Source of the DNA: Acidocella sp.
GTDB taxonomy: Bacteria; Pseudomonadota; Alphaproteobacteria; Acetobacterales; Acetobacteraceae
Length of the DNA: 64,000 nucleotides
Reading direction: 5' to 3'
Assembly: GCA_031291755.1 (NCBI GenBank)
Contig: JARLIK010000019.1
Span: 1-64,000 of the forward strand
Shown here piece by piece: positions 17,184-26,208 of the stretch (its first letter is position 1; each line of letters opens with the position of its first letter). The translations under genes were made by a program, and so were the position numbers. Under the pieces are notes generated by a model. The model did no database searches and was not told the DNA's origin. It saw nothing but the letters and a program-made list of their open reading frames with translations.

Positions 17184-18497
17184 ATGAGCGCTACCACAAT
17201 TAAAAATGCCGCCGGTGTGGCGGCTTCGGTATCCAGGACAAGGGCACGATTTGGCGTGCTCGCTCTGATCGCTATCATAACGATGGTGAATTATCTCGAC
17301 CGTTCGGTGCTGGGTCTTGCCGCGCCGACGATGGCGAAGGATCTGGGTCTTGCCGCCGGTAGCCTCGGGGTGGTATTTTCCGCCTTCGCCTGGACATACA
17401 CCGCCAGCCAGATTCCAGGCGGTGTGTTCCTGGATCGTTTTGGCTCCAAGCTCACCTATGGACTGTCGTTGATCCTCTGGTCGGCGATTACGCTGCTGCA
17501 GACCTTCGTCGGCGGCATGGGCTCGCTGCTGGCTTGCCGGTTCGGTTTGGGGGTCGCGGAAGCGCCGTGTTTCCCAACCAATAGCCGTATCGTTGGCACT
17601 TGGTTTCCGCAAAGCGAGCGGGCACGGGCCACCAGCGTTTATACGGTCGGCGAGTATGTCGGCCTGGCATTTTTGAGCCCGGTTCTGCTTTGGATCATGC
17701 ATGGCTGGAGCTGGCACGCGCTGTTCGTGGTGGTTGGAGCGTTTGGCATTCTGCTGGGTTTTGCCTGGTTCGTTGCTTATCGTAACCCGGAGGATAGCAA
17801 CTGGGCTAATCAGGCCGAGCTGGACTATATTGAAGCTGGTGGCGGCTTGGCGCCCGTTCAAACAGCGGCCACACCGTTTGCCTGGAGCAATGTGTTCAAG
17901 CTGCTGCGCTACCGGCAGGTCTGGGGCGCTTCCATTGGTCAGTTTGCCGGCAATGCCACGCTGGTATTCTTCCTTACCTGGTTTCCAACTTATTTGGTGC
18001 AGGCGCGCGGCATGGGCTGGGTGAAGGAAGGTTTCTTCCTGGTGCTGCCATTCATTGCTGCCGCCATCGGCGTGATGGCGGGCGGGTTCTTTTCCGACAA
18101 GCTGCTGAAATGGACTGGCTCCGCCAACATCTCCCGCAAGACGCCGATTATCGTGGGGCTGCTGCTGGCCTCCACCATCATTCTTGCCAACTACGTCAAT
18201 GGCGATGCGCTGGTGGTTGCCATTTTATCGCTCGCCTTCTTCGGGCAGGGCATGGTCGGCCTCGGCTGGACCGTGATTTCGGATATTGCGCCGAAAAACC
18301 TGATGGGTCTGACCGGCGGCATTTTCAATGGTATGACCAATCTCTCCGGCATCATCACGCCGCTGGCGATCGGCTACATATTGGCGGCGACCGGCTCGTT
18401 CAATGGTGCCCTGATATTCATCGCCGCAATCGCAATGACCGGCGCATTGTCGTACATCTTCCTGCTCGGCGATGTGAAGCGCATCGAATTGGATTAA
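17184..18497 (+). CDS. MFS transporter, anion:cation symporter (ACS) type
   Basis: A 437-residue inner-membrane permease with 12 predicted helices. It begins MVNYLDRSVLGLAAPTMAKD and continues TYTASQIPGGVFLDRFGSK, the ACS-family pattern of D-galactonate, glucarate and hydroxybenzoate-type carriers, and has RFGLGVAEAPCFPTNSRIV in helices 4-5. It lies directly behind the OprB-like porin and probably on the same transcript. ACS carriers move sugar acids and related organic anions with protons. Given the neighbouring quinate/shikimate dehydrogenase, a polyhydroxy acid is a reasonable guess but is not shown by sequence. Confidence 0.88.
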   Translation: MSATTIKNAAGVAASVSRTRARFGVLALIAIITMVNYLDRSVLGLAAPTMAKDLGLAAGSLGVVFSAFAWTYTASQIPGGVFLDRFGSKLTYGLSLILWSAITLLQTFVGGMGSLLACRFGLGVAEAPCFPTNSRIVGTWFPQSERARATSVYTVGEYVGLAFLSPVLLWIMHGWSWHALFVVVGAFGILLGFAWFVAYRNPEDSNWANQAELDYIEAGGGLAPVQTAATPFAWSNVFKLLRYRQVWGASIGQFAGNATLVFFLTWFPTYLVQARGMGWVKEGFFLVLPFIAAAIGVMAGGFFSDKLLKWTGSANISRKTPIIVGLLLASTIILANYVNGDALVVAILSLAFFGQGMVGLGWTVISDIAPKNLMGLTGGIFNGMTNLSGIITPLAIGYILAATGSFNGALIFIAAIAMTGALSYIFLLGDVKRIELD

Positions 18498-18720
18498 CGC
18501 CGCATCACCGAGTTCCAGCTAGCTCGTGCTTTGTCTCCCAGTCATAAGTGCAAGCTGCCGGCGCCGCATTGTTACACTTTAAAGGTGTGGCAGTGCGGCG
18601 TTCTGCTTTACGTGAAGCAGGCGCGGTTCAGCCGGGGCAGGGGCTCGAACCCAGCCAAGTACGCCATAGACAAAATTAATGGCACTGTTACGGTGCTGCC
18701 GCGCAAATACGGAGACGGTA

Positions 18721-19539
18721 GTGCCGGAGCATTTTCGGTTGCAGCAATATATCTCACGGGTCGGTGTTGCCGGGCCGCTTAGCCCGGACTTTGCGACGCT
18801 GGCTCGCCTGCACGCGGCGCATGTTGATGCGATTCCGTTTGAAGGGCTTGACCCGTTTTGCAGGCGTCCGGTCAGCCTGGATTTGGGTGCCATTCAGGAA
18901 AAGCTCGTCGATGGGCGGCGCGGCGGTTATTGTTTTGAGCAGAACCATCTGTTCAAGGCTGCGCTTGAGGATATTGGTTTTACCGTAACGAGTTTGGCGG
19001 GCCGGGTCCGCTGGATGTCGGCGCCGGACGCGCCGCTTGGCCCGCGCACGCATATGCTGCTCAAGGTGGATTTGCCGGAAGGTGCGTATCTCGCCGATGT
19101 TGGATTTGGCGCCAGGGTTCTGGATTCGCCACTGCTGATCAAGACTGACATCGAGCAGCGCACTGTCATGGGCACGTACCGGCTGAACGAAAGTGATGGC
19201 CTGCTCGCCCTGAGCGCCTGGCAAGCGGCGGGCTGGCGCACGATGTATATGTTCAATTTGGAGCCGCAAATCAGGTCGGATTACGAGCTTGCCAACTATT
19301 TCACCGCCACCAATCCCCTCACGCCGTTTCCGAATAATTTGATCATCGAGCGGGTGAGCACAGACCAGCGTTTCAAAATCGCCAACCGCCGTTTCATCAT
19401 CGAAGATCATAATGGTGCCATTGCTGCGGAGCGTGAGATTGAGAGCGTCGCGGATTTGGCGCGGCTGTTCGAGGAAATTTTCAACATTGTGCCACCGGTG
19501 CCGGTGGCGGAGATTTTTGCCCGCATCGCCACGGTTTGA
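18721..19539 (+). CDS. nat: Arylamine N-acetyltransferase (NAT)
   Basis: Cytoplasmic enzyme transferring acetyl from acetyl-CoA to arylamines or hydrazines. The Cys-His-Asp triad is visible: Cys in RRGGYCFEQNHLF, His in GPRTHMLLKV and Asp in YLADVGFGARV. The start is placed at GTG 18721 (reading PEHFRLQQYISRVG), which has a GGAGA about 8 bp upstream and gives 272 residues, the usual NAT size; an in-frame ATG at 18679 would add 14 residues unlike the family. The gene stands between the MFS permease and cydD. The physiological substrate is unknown, but detoxification or modification of aromatic amines is the family role. Confidence 0.9.
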   Translation: MPEHFRLQQYISRVGVAGPLSPDFATLARLHAAHVDAIPFEGLDPFCRRPVSLDLGAIQEKLVDGRRGGYCFEQNHLFKAALEDIGFTVTSLAGRVRWMSAPDAPLGPRTHMLLKVDLPEGAYLADVGFGARVLDSPLLIKTDIEQRTVMGTYRLNESDGLLALSAWQAAGWRTMYMFNLEPQIRSDYELANYFTATNPLTPFPNNLIIERVSTDQRFKIANRRFIIEDHNGAIAAEREIESVADLARLFEEIFNIVPPVPVAEIFARIATV

Positions 19540-19657
19540 TTTTGTCATGCCCACGCAGGCGGCTGCGGCAGGTGTTCTGGCTTAAATTGACCAAATCGGC
19601 GCTGCCTTTGACATAGCGCAAAGCCATCGCCAGTGTTTTCTGGCGTGCCATGTCGCC

Positions 19658-21421
19658 ATGAGGAATAAAGTGAGCCAGCGGATAGACCCGAGATTGATGG
19701 CCGAGGGGCGGCGAACCCGCGGGGTGTTGTATTTTGCCATTGGGCTGGGCGTGAGCGCGGCGCTGCTGGTGATTCTGCAGGCCATCTTGCTGGCCCATGT
19801 GGTGCGCGATGTGGCGTTCGGGCACGCCAATCTGGCGGCGGTAGCGCCGCTGCTGTGGGCGCTAGCTGGGCTGTTCGTGCTCAGGGCCGGGCTGAGTTAT
19901 GCCTCGGAAATTGTGGCATTCAAGGCCAGCGGCGGGATCAAGAGCTATCTGCGCGAGACGTTGCTGAGCCACATCCTCAAGCTCGGACCGGTGCCCGCGG
20001 CTGATGAGCAGAGCGCTGATCTGGCGGGCACGATGATCGAGGGGATCGAGGCGCTGGAGCCGTATTTCTCGCGCTACGTGCCGCAAATGGCGCTGGTGGT
20101 GGCGGTGCCGCTGGCGATTTTGGCGCTGGTGTTCCCGGTGGACTGGATCAGCGGGCTGATATTGCTGGGTGCTGGGCCGCTGATCCCGCTGTTCATGGTG
20201 TTCGTGGGTTATCGCGCCGAGGCGATCAACCAGCGGCAATGGCAAAAACTGCTGCTGATGAGTGCGCATTTCCTGGATGTAATGCAGGGTTTGACGACGC
20301 TGAAACTATTTGGCCGGGCGCGCGATGAAATCGGCATCGTGGCGCGGATTTCCGATGATTACCGCAAAACCACCATGGCCGGGCTGCGGGTGGCGTTTTT
20401 AACCTCGGCGGTGCTGGAGTTTTTCGCTTCTCTGGCGATCGCGCTGGTGGCGGTGATTTTTGGCTCGCGGCTGCTGCACGGAACGATCGACTTCTACCCG
20501 GCGTTTCTGGTGTTGCTGTTAGCACCTGAATATTTTGTGCCGTTGCGGGGGCTCTCCACCCATTACCACGCCCGCATGAGCGCCATTGCGGCGGCGCGGC
20601 GGATGTTTGACGTGCTGGACATGCCTTTGGCCGCCGCCGGTACGGCATTGCTGCCGCAGATGAGCGCGGTTGATATCGTCTGTGAGGATTTGCAGTTTGG
20701 CTACGGCGCCGGTGAGCCAGTGCTCGACGGGCTGAGTTGCAGCTTCCAGGCTGGGCAGATCACTGCCATTGTGGGGGCCAGCGGGGTTGGCAAAACCAGC
20801 CTGGCGCGGCTGCTGCTGAAGTTTGCGGCCCCGGCGCAAGGGCGGATTATTATCAACGGCACGCTTGATCTCGCCACGGTGGCGCCGGAGTCCTGGTGGC
20901 AGAACCTCGCCTGGGTGCCGCAAAATCCCAGGCTGTTTCATGGCAGCATCGCCGCCAATATTCGGCTCGGAAATCCTGCCGCTGATGACGCCGCCGTGCG
21001 CGAGGCCGCCAAACGCGCCCGGGCGCTGGAATTTATTGAGGCGCAGCCGCAAGGGTTTGAGACGATGATCGGCGACCTCGGGCAGGGGCTGTCGGGCGGG
21101 CAGATCCAGCGGATCGCGCTGGCGCGGGCGTTTTTGAAAGACCCGAAATTGCTGATTCTCGACGAAGCCACGGCGAATCTCGATTTGGAAAGCGAAGCCC
21201 TGGTGCTGGAAGCCATCGCCGAACTGGCGGTGGGCCGTACCGTGATCGTGATTGCGCACCGGATGGCGATGGCGGAGCGGGCGGATAACGTGCTGGTGCT
21301 GGAGACCGGGCGGGTGGCGGCGTTCGGGCCGCCGGCGCAATTGCGGGACGTTGACGGCGCGTATGCGCGGTTGCTGCAGGCCTACGAGGCAGAAACTTCG
21401 GAGGCAGCATTATGCGTATAA
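19658..21421 (+). CDS. cydD: CydD, thiol reductant ABC exporter subunit
   Basis: Half of the heterodimeric CydDC exporter that moves glutathione/cysteine to the periplasm and is needed for assembly of cytochrome bd. The 587-residue protein has an N-terminal transmembrane domain of about six helices and a C-terminal ATPase with Walker A GASGVGKTS (near residue 373), signature LSGGQIQRIALARAF (near 478) and Walker B LLILDEATANLD. The motif HFLDVMQGLTTLKLFGRA is typical of CydD. The stop overlaps cydC by 10 bp. With cydAB next in line, the assignment is firm. The ATG at 19658 has no strong Shine-Dalgarno; a GTG four codons later is also possible. Confidence 0.95.
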   Translation: MRNKVSQRIDPRLMAEGRRTRGVLYFAIGLGVSAALLVILQAILLAHVVRDVAFGHANLAAVAPLLWALAGLFVLRAGLSYASEIVAFKASGGIKSYLRETLLSHILKLGPVPAADEQSADLAGTMIEGIEALEPYFSRYVPQMALVVAVPLAILALVFPVDWISGLILLGAGPLIPLFMVFVGYRAEAINQRQWQKLLLMSAHFLDVMQGLTTLKLFGRARDEIGIVARISDDYRKTTMAGLRVAFLTSAVLEFFASLAIALVAVIFGSRLLHGTIDFYPAFLVLLLAPEYFVPLRGLSTHYHARMSAIAAARRMFDVLDMPLAAAGTALLPQMSAVDIVCEDLQFGYGAGEPVLDGLSCSFQAGQITAIVGASGVGKTSLARLLLKFAAPAQGRIIINGTLDLATVAPESWWQNLAWVPQNPRLFHGSIAANIRLGNPAADDAAVREAAKRARALEFIEAQPQGFETMIGDLGQGLSGGQIQRIALARAFLKDPKLLILDEATANLDLESEALVLEAIAELAVGRTVIVIAHRMAMAERADNVLVLETGRVAAFGPPAQLRDVDGAYARLLQAYEAETSEAALCV

Positions 21422-23082
21422 TATGGCGGCTGCTGGTCTTGTTTGGACGCGATGCCGGCTGGATGACCGGTGGCATTTTGCTGGCAAGCCTGACCATTCT
21501 GGCGAATTTCGGCTTGATGACCCTCTCGGGCTGGTTTTTGGCGAGTGCCGCGATTGCTGGGCTGGCCGGATTTGCTGCCCAGAACGCTTTTAATTTTTTC
21601 AGCCCCGCCGCCGGGGTGCGGTTTTTCGCCACCATCCGGGTACTGTCACGCTACGTTGAGAGGCTGGTGACGCATGAGGCGACATTCCGGCTGCTCGCCA
21701 CTTTACGGGTATGGTTTTACACCAAGCTGGAGCCGCTGGCCCCGGCGGCTCTGCAAGGCTATCGGGCAGGCGATTTATTATCGCGGATCGTCGCGGATAT
21801 CGACACGCTGAATCTGTTCTACCTGCGCGTCTATGTGCCGTTTCTGGCGGCGGGGTTTGCTGCGCTGGTCATGGTGGGTTTTTTCGGGCTGTTCTCGGGC
21901 CCTGCGGCGCTGGCGCTGGCCGTTGGGCTGGCGGTCACGGGCTTGGCGGTGCCGATGCTCACGCAGCGGCGCGGCAATGCAGCGGGGGCCGAGATCAACG
22001 CGCTGAATGCTCAGATGCGGATGGAAATGCTGGACGCGATTCAAGGCATGGGTGAATTGCTCACCTATAATGCCGCTCCGGTGCTGCAAGGCCGAGTCGC
22101 TGGCTTGAACGGGCGGTTGATTGGCCGGCAGGCCGAAATGAGCGCGATTACCGGCATGGGCATGGCGGCTTCTGGGTTGCTGGGGAATTTGACCATGCTG
22201 GCGGTGGTGATGGCGGCCACCATTAAGGTGAGCGCCGGAACCCTGGGGGCGGCGGACTTGCCGCTGCTGGCGCTGGGCAGCATGGCGGCGTTCGAGGCGG
22301 TGGCGCCGCTGCCCTCGGCTCTGCAGTATCTGGGCCAGATCCGCGCCGCGGCGGTGCGGATTTTCGAGCTGACTGACCAGCAGCCCACCATTGCGCCGCC
22401 GCCTAGCCCGGCACCGGAGCCCGTGAATTTTGACCTTGATCTGCGCGGCGTAAAGCTGCGCTACGAAGATAACGCGGCTTGGGCGCTGGACGGTCTGGAT
22501 TTGCACATACCGCAGGGCAGCCGCATCGGCCTGCAAGGCAGCACCGGGGCGGGTAAATCGACACTAATTAATTTACTGCTGCGCTTTTACGACTATCAGG
22601 ACGGCACGGTCAGCTTCGGTGGGGTGGATTTGCGGGCTTTCAGCAGCGAGGCGATTGCCGCCTATCTGTCGGTGATCTCGCAGCGCAGCTACCTGTTCCA
22701 CACCACCATCCGTGATAATCTGCTGCTGGCGAAGGGCGATGCCAGTGCTGCGGACTTATGGCACGCGCTGGAGGTGGCGCAATTGGCGGATTTTGTCCGC
22801 GCCCAGCCTTTGGGACTGGACACAATTGTGGGTGAAGCCGGGGTGCGGCTCTCCGGTGGGCAGGCTCGGCGGGTGGCGATCGCGCGGGCGGTGCTGAAGG
22901 ATACGCCCTGGCTGATCCTCGACGAGCCGACCGAGGGGCTGGACCCGCTGACCGAGCAGGCTTTTTTACGTGACCTCAAGCCGGTGCTGGCTGGTAAAAC
23001 TGTGCTTTATATCACGCACCGGGCCGCCGGACTGGCGCTGATGGACCGGATTTACCGCCTGGATAGCGGTAAAATCACGTAA
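21412..23082 (+). CDS. cydC: CydC, thiol reductant ABC exporter subunit
   Basis: Partner of CydD, 556 residues. The transmembrane domain includes LMTLSGWFLASAAIAGLAG and RYVERLVTHEATFRLLATLR, both characteristic of CydC. The ATPase domain has Walker A GSTGAGKSTL (near residue 376), signature LSGGQARRVAIARAVL (near 480) and WLILDEPTEGLDP. The start overlaps cydD by 10 bp (coupling), and the cydA control region follows after the stop. The pair supports haem or disulfide homeostasis for the bd oxidase encoded downstream. Confidence 0.95.
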   Translation: MRIIWRLLVLFGRDAGWMTGGILLASLTILANFGLMTLSGWFLASAAIAGLAGFAAQNAFNFFSPAAGVRFFATIRVLSRYVERLVTHEATFRLLATLRVWFYTKLEPLAPAALQGYRAGDLLSRIVADIDTLNLFYLRVYVPFLAAGFAALVMVGFFGLFSGPAALALAVGLAVTGLAVPMLTQRRGNAAGAEINALNAQMRMEMLDAIQGMGELLTYNAAPVLQGRVAGLNGRLIGRQAEMSAITGMGMAASGLLGNLTMLAVVMAATIKVSAGTLGAADLPLLALGSMAAFEAVAPLPSALQYLGQIRAAAVRIFELTDQQPTIAPPPSPAPEPVNFDLDLRGVKLRYEDNAAWALDGLDLHIPQGSRIGLQGSTGAGKSTLINLLLRFYDYQDGTVSFGGVDLRAFSSEAIAAYLSVISQRSYLFHTTIRDNLLLAKGDASAADLWHALEVAQLADFVRAQPLGLDTIVGEAGVRLSGGQARRVAIARAVLKDTPWLILDEPTEGLDPLTEQAFLRDLKPVLAGKTVLYITHRAAGLALMDRIYRLDSGKIT

Positions 23083-23089
23083 TCCGGCT

Positions 23090-23103
23090 TTAGTTAGTTA
23101 AAT
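23090..23103 (+). promoter_or_regulatory. 14-mer TTAGTTAGTTAAAT, copy 3 (upstream of cydA)
   Basis: Third exact copy of the 14-mer, starting 8 bp after the cydC stop and ending 20 bp before the FNR-type box. Its presence here as well as in the aromatic-acid/porin region suggests that the oxidase and those genes share a regulator. No known consensus is claimed. Confidence 0.5.
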
Positions 23104-23122
23104 TTGTAAATATTACGTTCAC

Positions 23123-23136
23123 TTGATCGAAATCAA
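23123..23136 (+). promoter_or_regulatory. FNR/FixK/Anr-type box upstream of cydA
   Basis: TTGATCGAAATCAA is a perfect match to the consensus TTGAT-N4-ATCAA. Its centre lies about 41.5 bp before a plausible transcription start near 23171 if TTATAG at 23159-23164 is the -10 element, the classic class II activator spacing. It sits about 73 bp before the cydA ATG. Oxygen-controlled induction of the high-affinity bd oxidase by an FNR/FixK-family protein is the expected outcome. The start site itself is inferred. Confidence 0.8.
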
Positions 23137-23208
23137 ACCGGGACGCGCTTACCGCAGTTATAGGCTTGCCTTGTGTAAGTGAAATTTGACCTCCTTGGAG
23201 CACCCTCG

Positions 23209-24840
23209 ATGCCGCTCATTGACCCTAATGTCGTAGATCTATCGCGTCTGCAGTTCGCGCTGACGGCGTTGTACCACTTCCTGTTTGTGCCGCTGACACT
23301 CGGCCTCACCATCATGCTTGCCGCCATGGAGACAGTTTATGTCATTACCGGCAAGCAGGTTTACAAGGACATGACCCATTTTTGGGGCAAATTGTTCGGT
23401 ATTAACTTCGCCATCGGTGTCGCCACCGGCCTGACGATGGAATTTGAATTCGGCACCAACTGGTCGATGTATTCGCATTTCGTGGGTGACGTGTTCGGCA
23501 CCCCGCTCGCGATTGAAGGCTTGATGGCCTTCTTTATGGAATCGACCTTCGTCGGTCTGATGTTCTTCGGTTGGGACCGCTTGAGCAAGCCAGCGCATTT
23601 GGCCGTGACTTACCTGGTAGCCCTTGGGTCCAACCTTTCGGCTTTGTGGATTTTGGTGGCCAACGGCTTCATGCAGAACCCGCAAGGTGCCAGCTTCGAC
23701 CCCGACACCATGCGGATGCAGTTTAACGACTTTACCGCTCTGGTGTTCAGCCCTGATGCGCAGGCCAAGTTCGTGCACACCTCGATCGCCGGTTTCGTGG
23801 CCGGGGCGATGTTCGTGATGGGTGTTAGCTCGTACTACCTTCTGAGAGGCCGGCATCGTGAATTTGCCGCTCGTTCGTTCCGTATGGCGGCCGTATTCGG
23901 CTTGGTTTCCACACTTGCCGTGGTGACATTGGGCGACGCGCTGGGCCGGTTGGATTATTTGGTGCAGCCCACCAAGATTGCTGCCATGGAAGGCCTATGG
24001 CACACCAGCACCCCGCCTTCGGCGCCTTGGCTGGTCGTGGCGATGCCGAACGATGCCACCCAGAGCAACAGCATGGAAATTGGTATCCCGTATGTGCTGA
24101 CCCCGCTGGTTGCGCATTCACTTAATACGCCGATCCCCGGTCTGATTGACCTTGAGCAAGCCAGCGTGCCGCGTGTTGACAATGGCATCAAAGCCATCGC
24201 CGCCTTGCAGCAATATGGTGAAACTCATAGTGCAGCCTCACTTGCCACTTTCAAGCAATACGAAAATGATATGGGTTACGGCTTCCTGGCGCAGCGCTAC
24301 GCACCGAACCAGGATGTAAATTTGATCACGCCAGCCTTGCTGCCTTCTGTTGAACAACAGGCGGTGCAGGATTCCATCCCTAACGTGTTCGTCACCTTCT
24401 GGTCGTTCCGTATCATGATGGTGCTGGGCTTCTACTTCGTCGCGATCTTCGCCTTCGCGGCGTATTACAGCCTGAAGAACCAGCTTGAGAAACATCCGAT
24501 GCTGCTGAAGCTCTGCATGTGGTCGATTCCACTGCCGGTGCTGGCAACTGAGTTCGGTTGGGTGACTGCTGAAGCTGGGCGGCAGCCTTGGACGGTGTTC
24601 GGCTGGTTGCCGACCTTCCAATCAGCCTCCAGCCATGATCTGGGCTACATGATCTTCTCACTGGCCGGCTTTGCCTTGCTGTACAGCGCGTTCATCGCGG
24701 CGGAGCTTTACTTGATGTTCAAGTTCGCTCGCCTCGGGCCGGAAGATCATGGCGCTACCGAGCATCATACCCCGGCGGATGCGTCACTGGCTGCGCCGAT
24801 TTTCGCAAAGCCTGGTTTTGCCAACAAATCCTGGGAATAG
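23209..24840 (+). CDS. cydA: Cytochrome bd ubiquinol oxidase subunit I (CydA)
   Basis: Catalytic subunit of cytochrome bd, carrying haems b558, b595 and d and the quinol site. The start at ATG 23209, with GGAG about 8 bp upstream, gives 543 residues; the in-frame GTG at 23179 adds residues unlike the family. SRLQFALTALYHFLFVPLTLG contains the N-terminal haem-ligand histidine (His23 here). The quinol loop includes YENDMGYGFLAQRYAP, resembling the long Q-loop of Escherichia coli CydA (KDLGYGLL..RY). AEAGRQPWTVFGWLPT is the conserved GRQPW motif. So this looks like an E. coli-type long-loop bd oxidase rather than the short-loop cyanide-insensitive CioA. cydB follows after 24 bp. Confidence 0.96.
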   Translation: MPLIDPNVVDLSRLQFALTALYHFLFVPLTLGLTIMLAAMETVYVITGKQVYKDMTHFWGKLFGINFAIGVATGLTMEFEFGTNWSMYSHFVGDVFGTPLAIEGLMAFFMESTFVGLMFFGWDRLSKPAHLAVTYLVALGSNLSALWILVANGFMQNPQGASFDPDTMRMQFNDFTALVFSPDAQAKFVHTSIAGFVAGAMFVMGVSSYYLLRGRHREFAARSFRMAAVFGLVSTLAVVTLGDALGRLDYLVQPTKIAAMEGLWHTSTPPSAPWLVVAMPNDATQSNSMEIGIPYVLTPLVAHSLNTPIPGLIDLEQASVPRVDNGIKAIAALQQYGETHSAASLATFKQYENDMGYGFLAQRYAPNQDVNLITPALLPSVEQQAVQDSIPNVFVTFWSFRIMMVLGFYFVAIFAFAAYYSLKNQLEKHPMLLKLCMWSIPLPVLATEFGWVTAEAGRQPWTVFGWLPTFQSASSHDLGYMIFSLAGFALLYSAFIAAELYLMFKFARLGPEDHGATEHHTPADASLAAPIFAKPGFANKSWE

Positions 24841-24864
24841 ACCGCTTTTACGTGGAGTTTTGAG

Positions 24865-26004
24865 ATGGAAATTTATATCGCCCTTAAGGTTCTCTGGGCA
24901 GTCTTACTAGGTGTTCTGCTAACCGGCCTGGCCGTGATGGTAGGCATGGATATGGGAGTGGGCGTGCTGCTCCGCCTGGTGGGGAAAACCGATGGTGAGC
25001 GCCGTACGATGCTCAACATCATTGGCCCGCACTGGGATGGTAACCAGGTTTGGTTCATCCTCGGCGGCGGCGCGATCTTCGCCGCCTTCCCAACCCTCTA
25101 TGCCACTTCGTTCTCGGTGTTCTATGTGGTGATGATCCTGCTGCTGTTCAGTATGATCATGCGGCCAGTGGCGTTTGAATATCGCTCCAAGGTCGACGCT
25201 ACAAAATGGCGCGATACCTGGGATTGGGCGTTCCTGATCTCTGGTGCCCTGCCGATGATTGTTTATGGCGCGGCATTTGGGAATGTGCTGGAAGGCGTTG
25301 GCTATCATTATAGCTGGACCGGTCAGTATTTTCAGGATGAATCGTTTCTTAGCTATTTGCTGAATCCGTTTGCCGTAATGTGCGGTGTGATGTCGCTGTC
25401 GTTGGCTGTTTATCAAGGTGGCACGATGATCATGCTGCGCGGTGAGGAGCCGATCTACAGCCGGGCGCGGACTTACGCGACTCTCGGTGCCGTAGTCGCC
25501 GCTGTCATCTTCGCAGTTGGCGGCGTGTGGGTTTCCTACATGAACGGCTATGTCTTTACCGGTACGGTTGATCCTGGCATGGCGGCAACCCCGCTTGGCG
25601 GCCCGGCAGTGGCGGCAAAGGCTGGCGCTTGGTTGAATAACTTCCACGCCTACCCGATTTTGTGGCTAGCACCTGCCATCGGCTTCGTTGGGATGATTGT
25701 TGGTGCCGTGGCACTGCAACTGCACATGAAGATTGTTGGCTGGTGGCTTGGGGTATTGTCCTGGATTGGTACCATCAGCACGGTGGGCATCGCGATGTTC
25801 CCCTTCCTGATGCCATCTTCCACGGCTCCGGCGGAAAGCCTCACGGTCTGGAATTCTACAGGCAGTGCCTATAATCTTGGCTGGATGACCTTCTTTGCGG
25901 TGGTCTTTGTGCCGGCGATCCTGTCCTACACATCATGGTGCTATTACGTGATGCGCGGCAAGGTTAAGGTTGAAACCGTCGTTAACGACCCGCATAGCTA
26001 CTAG
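24865..26004 (+). CDS. cydB: Cytochrome bd ubiquinol oxidase subunit II (CydB)
   Basis: Second membrane subunit of the bd oxidase, 379 residues and about eight or nine helices, the same length as Escherichia coli CydB. Typical segments are LTGLAVMVGMDMGVGVLLRLVG, NIIGPHWDGNQVWFILGGGAIFAAFPTLYA and FEYRSKVDATKWRDTWDWAF. A ribosome binding site (GTGGAG) precedes the ATG. Only 9 bp separate its stop from the CydX-like gene, so cydA, cydB and the two small genes form one unit. Confidence 0.96.
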   Translation: MEIYIALKVLWAVLLGVLLTGLAVMVGMDMGVGVLLRLVGKTDGERRTMLNIIGPHWDGNQVWFILGGGAIFAAFPTLYATSFSVFYVVMILLLFSMIMRPVAFEYRSKVDATKWRDTWDWAFLISGALPMIVYGAAFGNVLEGVGYHYSWTGQYFQDESFLSYLLNPFAVMCGVMSLSLAVYQGGTMIMLRGEEPIYSRARTYATLGAVVAAVIFAVGGVWVSYMNGYVFTGTVDPGMAATPLGGPAVAAKAGAWLNNFHAYPILWLAPAIGFVGMIVGAVALQLHMKIVGWWLGVLSWIGTISTVGIAMFPFLMPSSTAPAESLTVWNSTGSAYNLGWMTFFAVVFVPAILSYTSWCYYVMRGKVKVETVVNDPHSY

Positions 26005-26013
26005 GAGTTTGTA

Positions 26014-26208
26014 ATGGGAACTTTCGTAAAATTTGGAGCTTTGGCGGCGGTAATCGTGTTCGCTTTGTTCCTTGCCGTTGTCGCCGGGGATTACGGCCCC
26101 TGGTATTTCGCCTGGCTGGTGGGCACCACCATGATCATCCTGATCGCGGTGGCCGGGGCAGTGATGTTTGAAACCCAACTTGCCATTAATGAAGACGGGA
26201 GCCTGTAA
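26014..26208 (+). CDS. cydX: CydX-like small subunit with an additional N-terminal membrane helix
   Basis: A 64-residue membrane protein directly behind cydB. Residues 29-48 (PWYFAWLVGTTMIILIAVAG) match the CydX core, whose Escherichia coli form begins MWYFAWILG; CydX stabilises the bd oxidase. Unlike the 37-residue E. coli protein, this one carries a further 28-residue N-terminal stretch (VKFGALAAVIVFALFLAVVAG) that would form another transmembrane helix. AGGAG lies 6 bp upstream of the ATG. The stop overlaps the ATG of the next small ORF (TAATG). The CydX assignment rests on the WYFAW motif and on position; the role of the extra helix is unknown. Confidence 0.8.
   Translation: MGTFVKFGALAAVIVFALFLAVVAGDYGPWYFAWLVGTTMIILIAVAGAVMFETQLAINEDGSL

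Noticed and set aside
19580-19605. TTGACCAAATCG as a possible FNR box before cydD
   Set aside because: Only about half the consensus matches and the symmetry is poor, unlike the perfect site before cydA.
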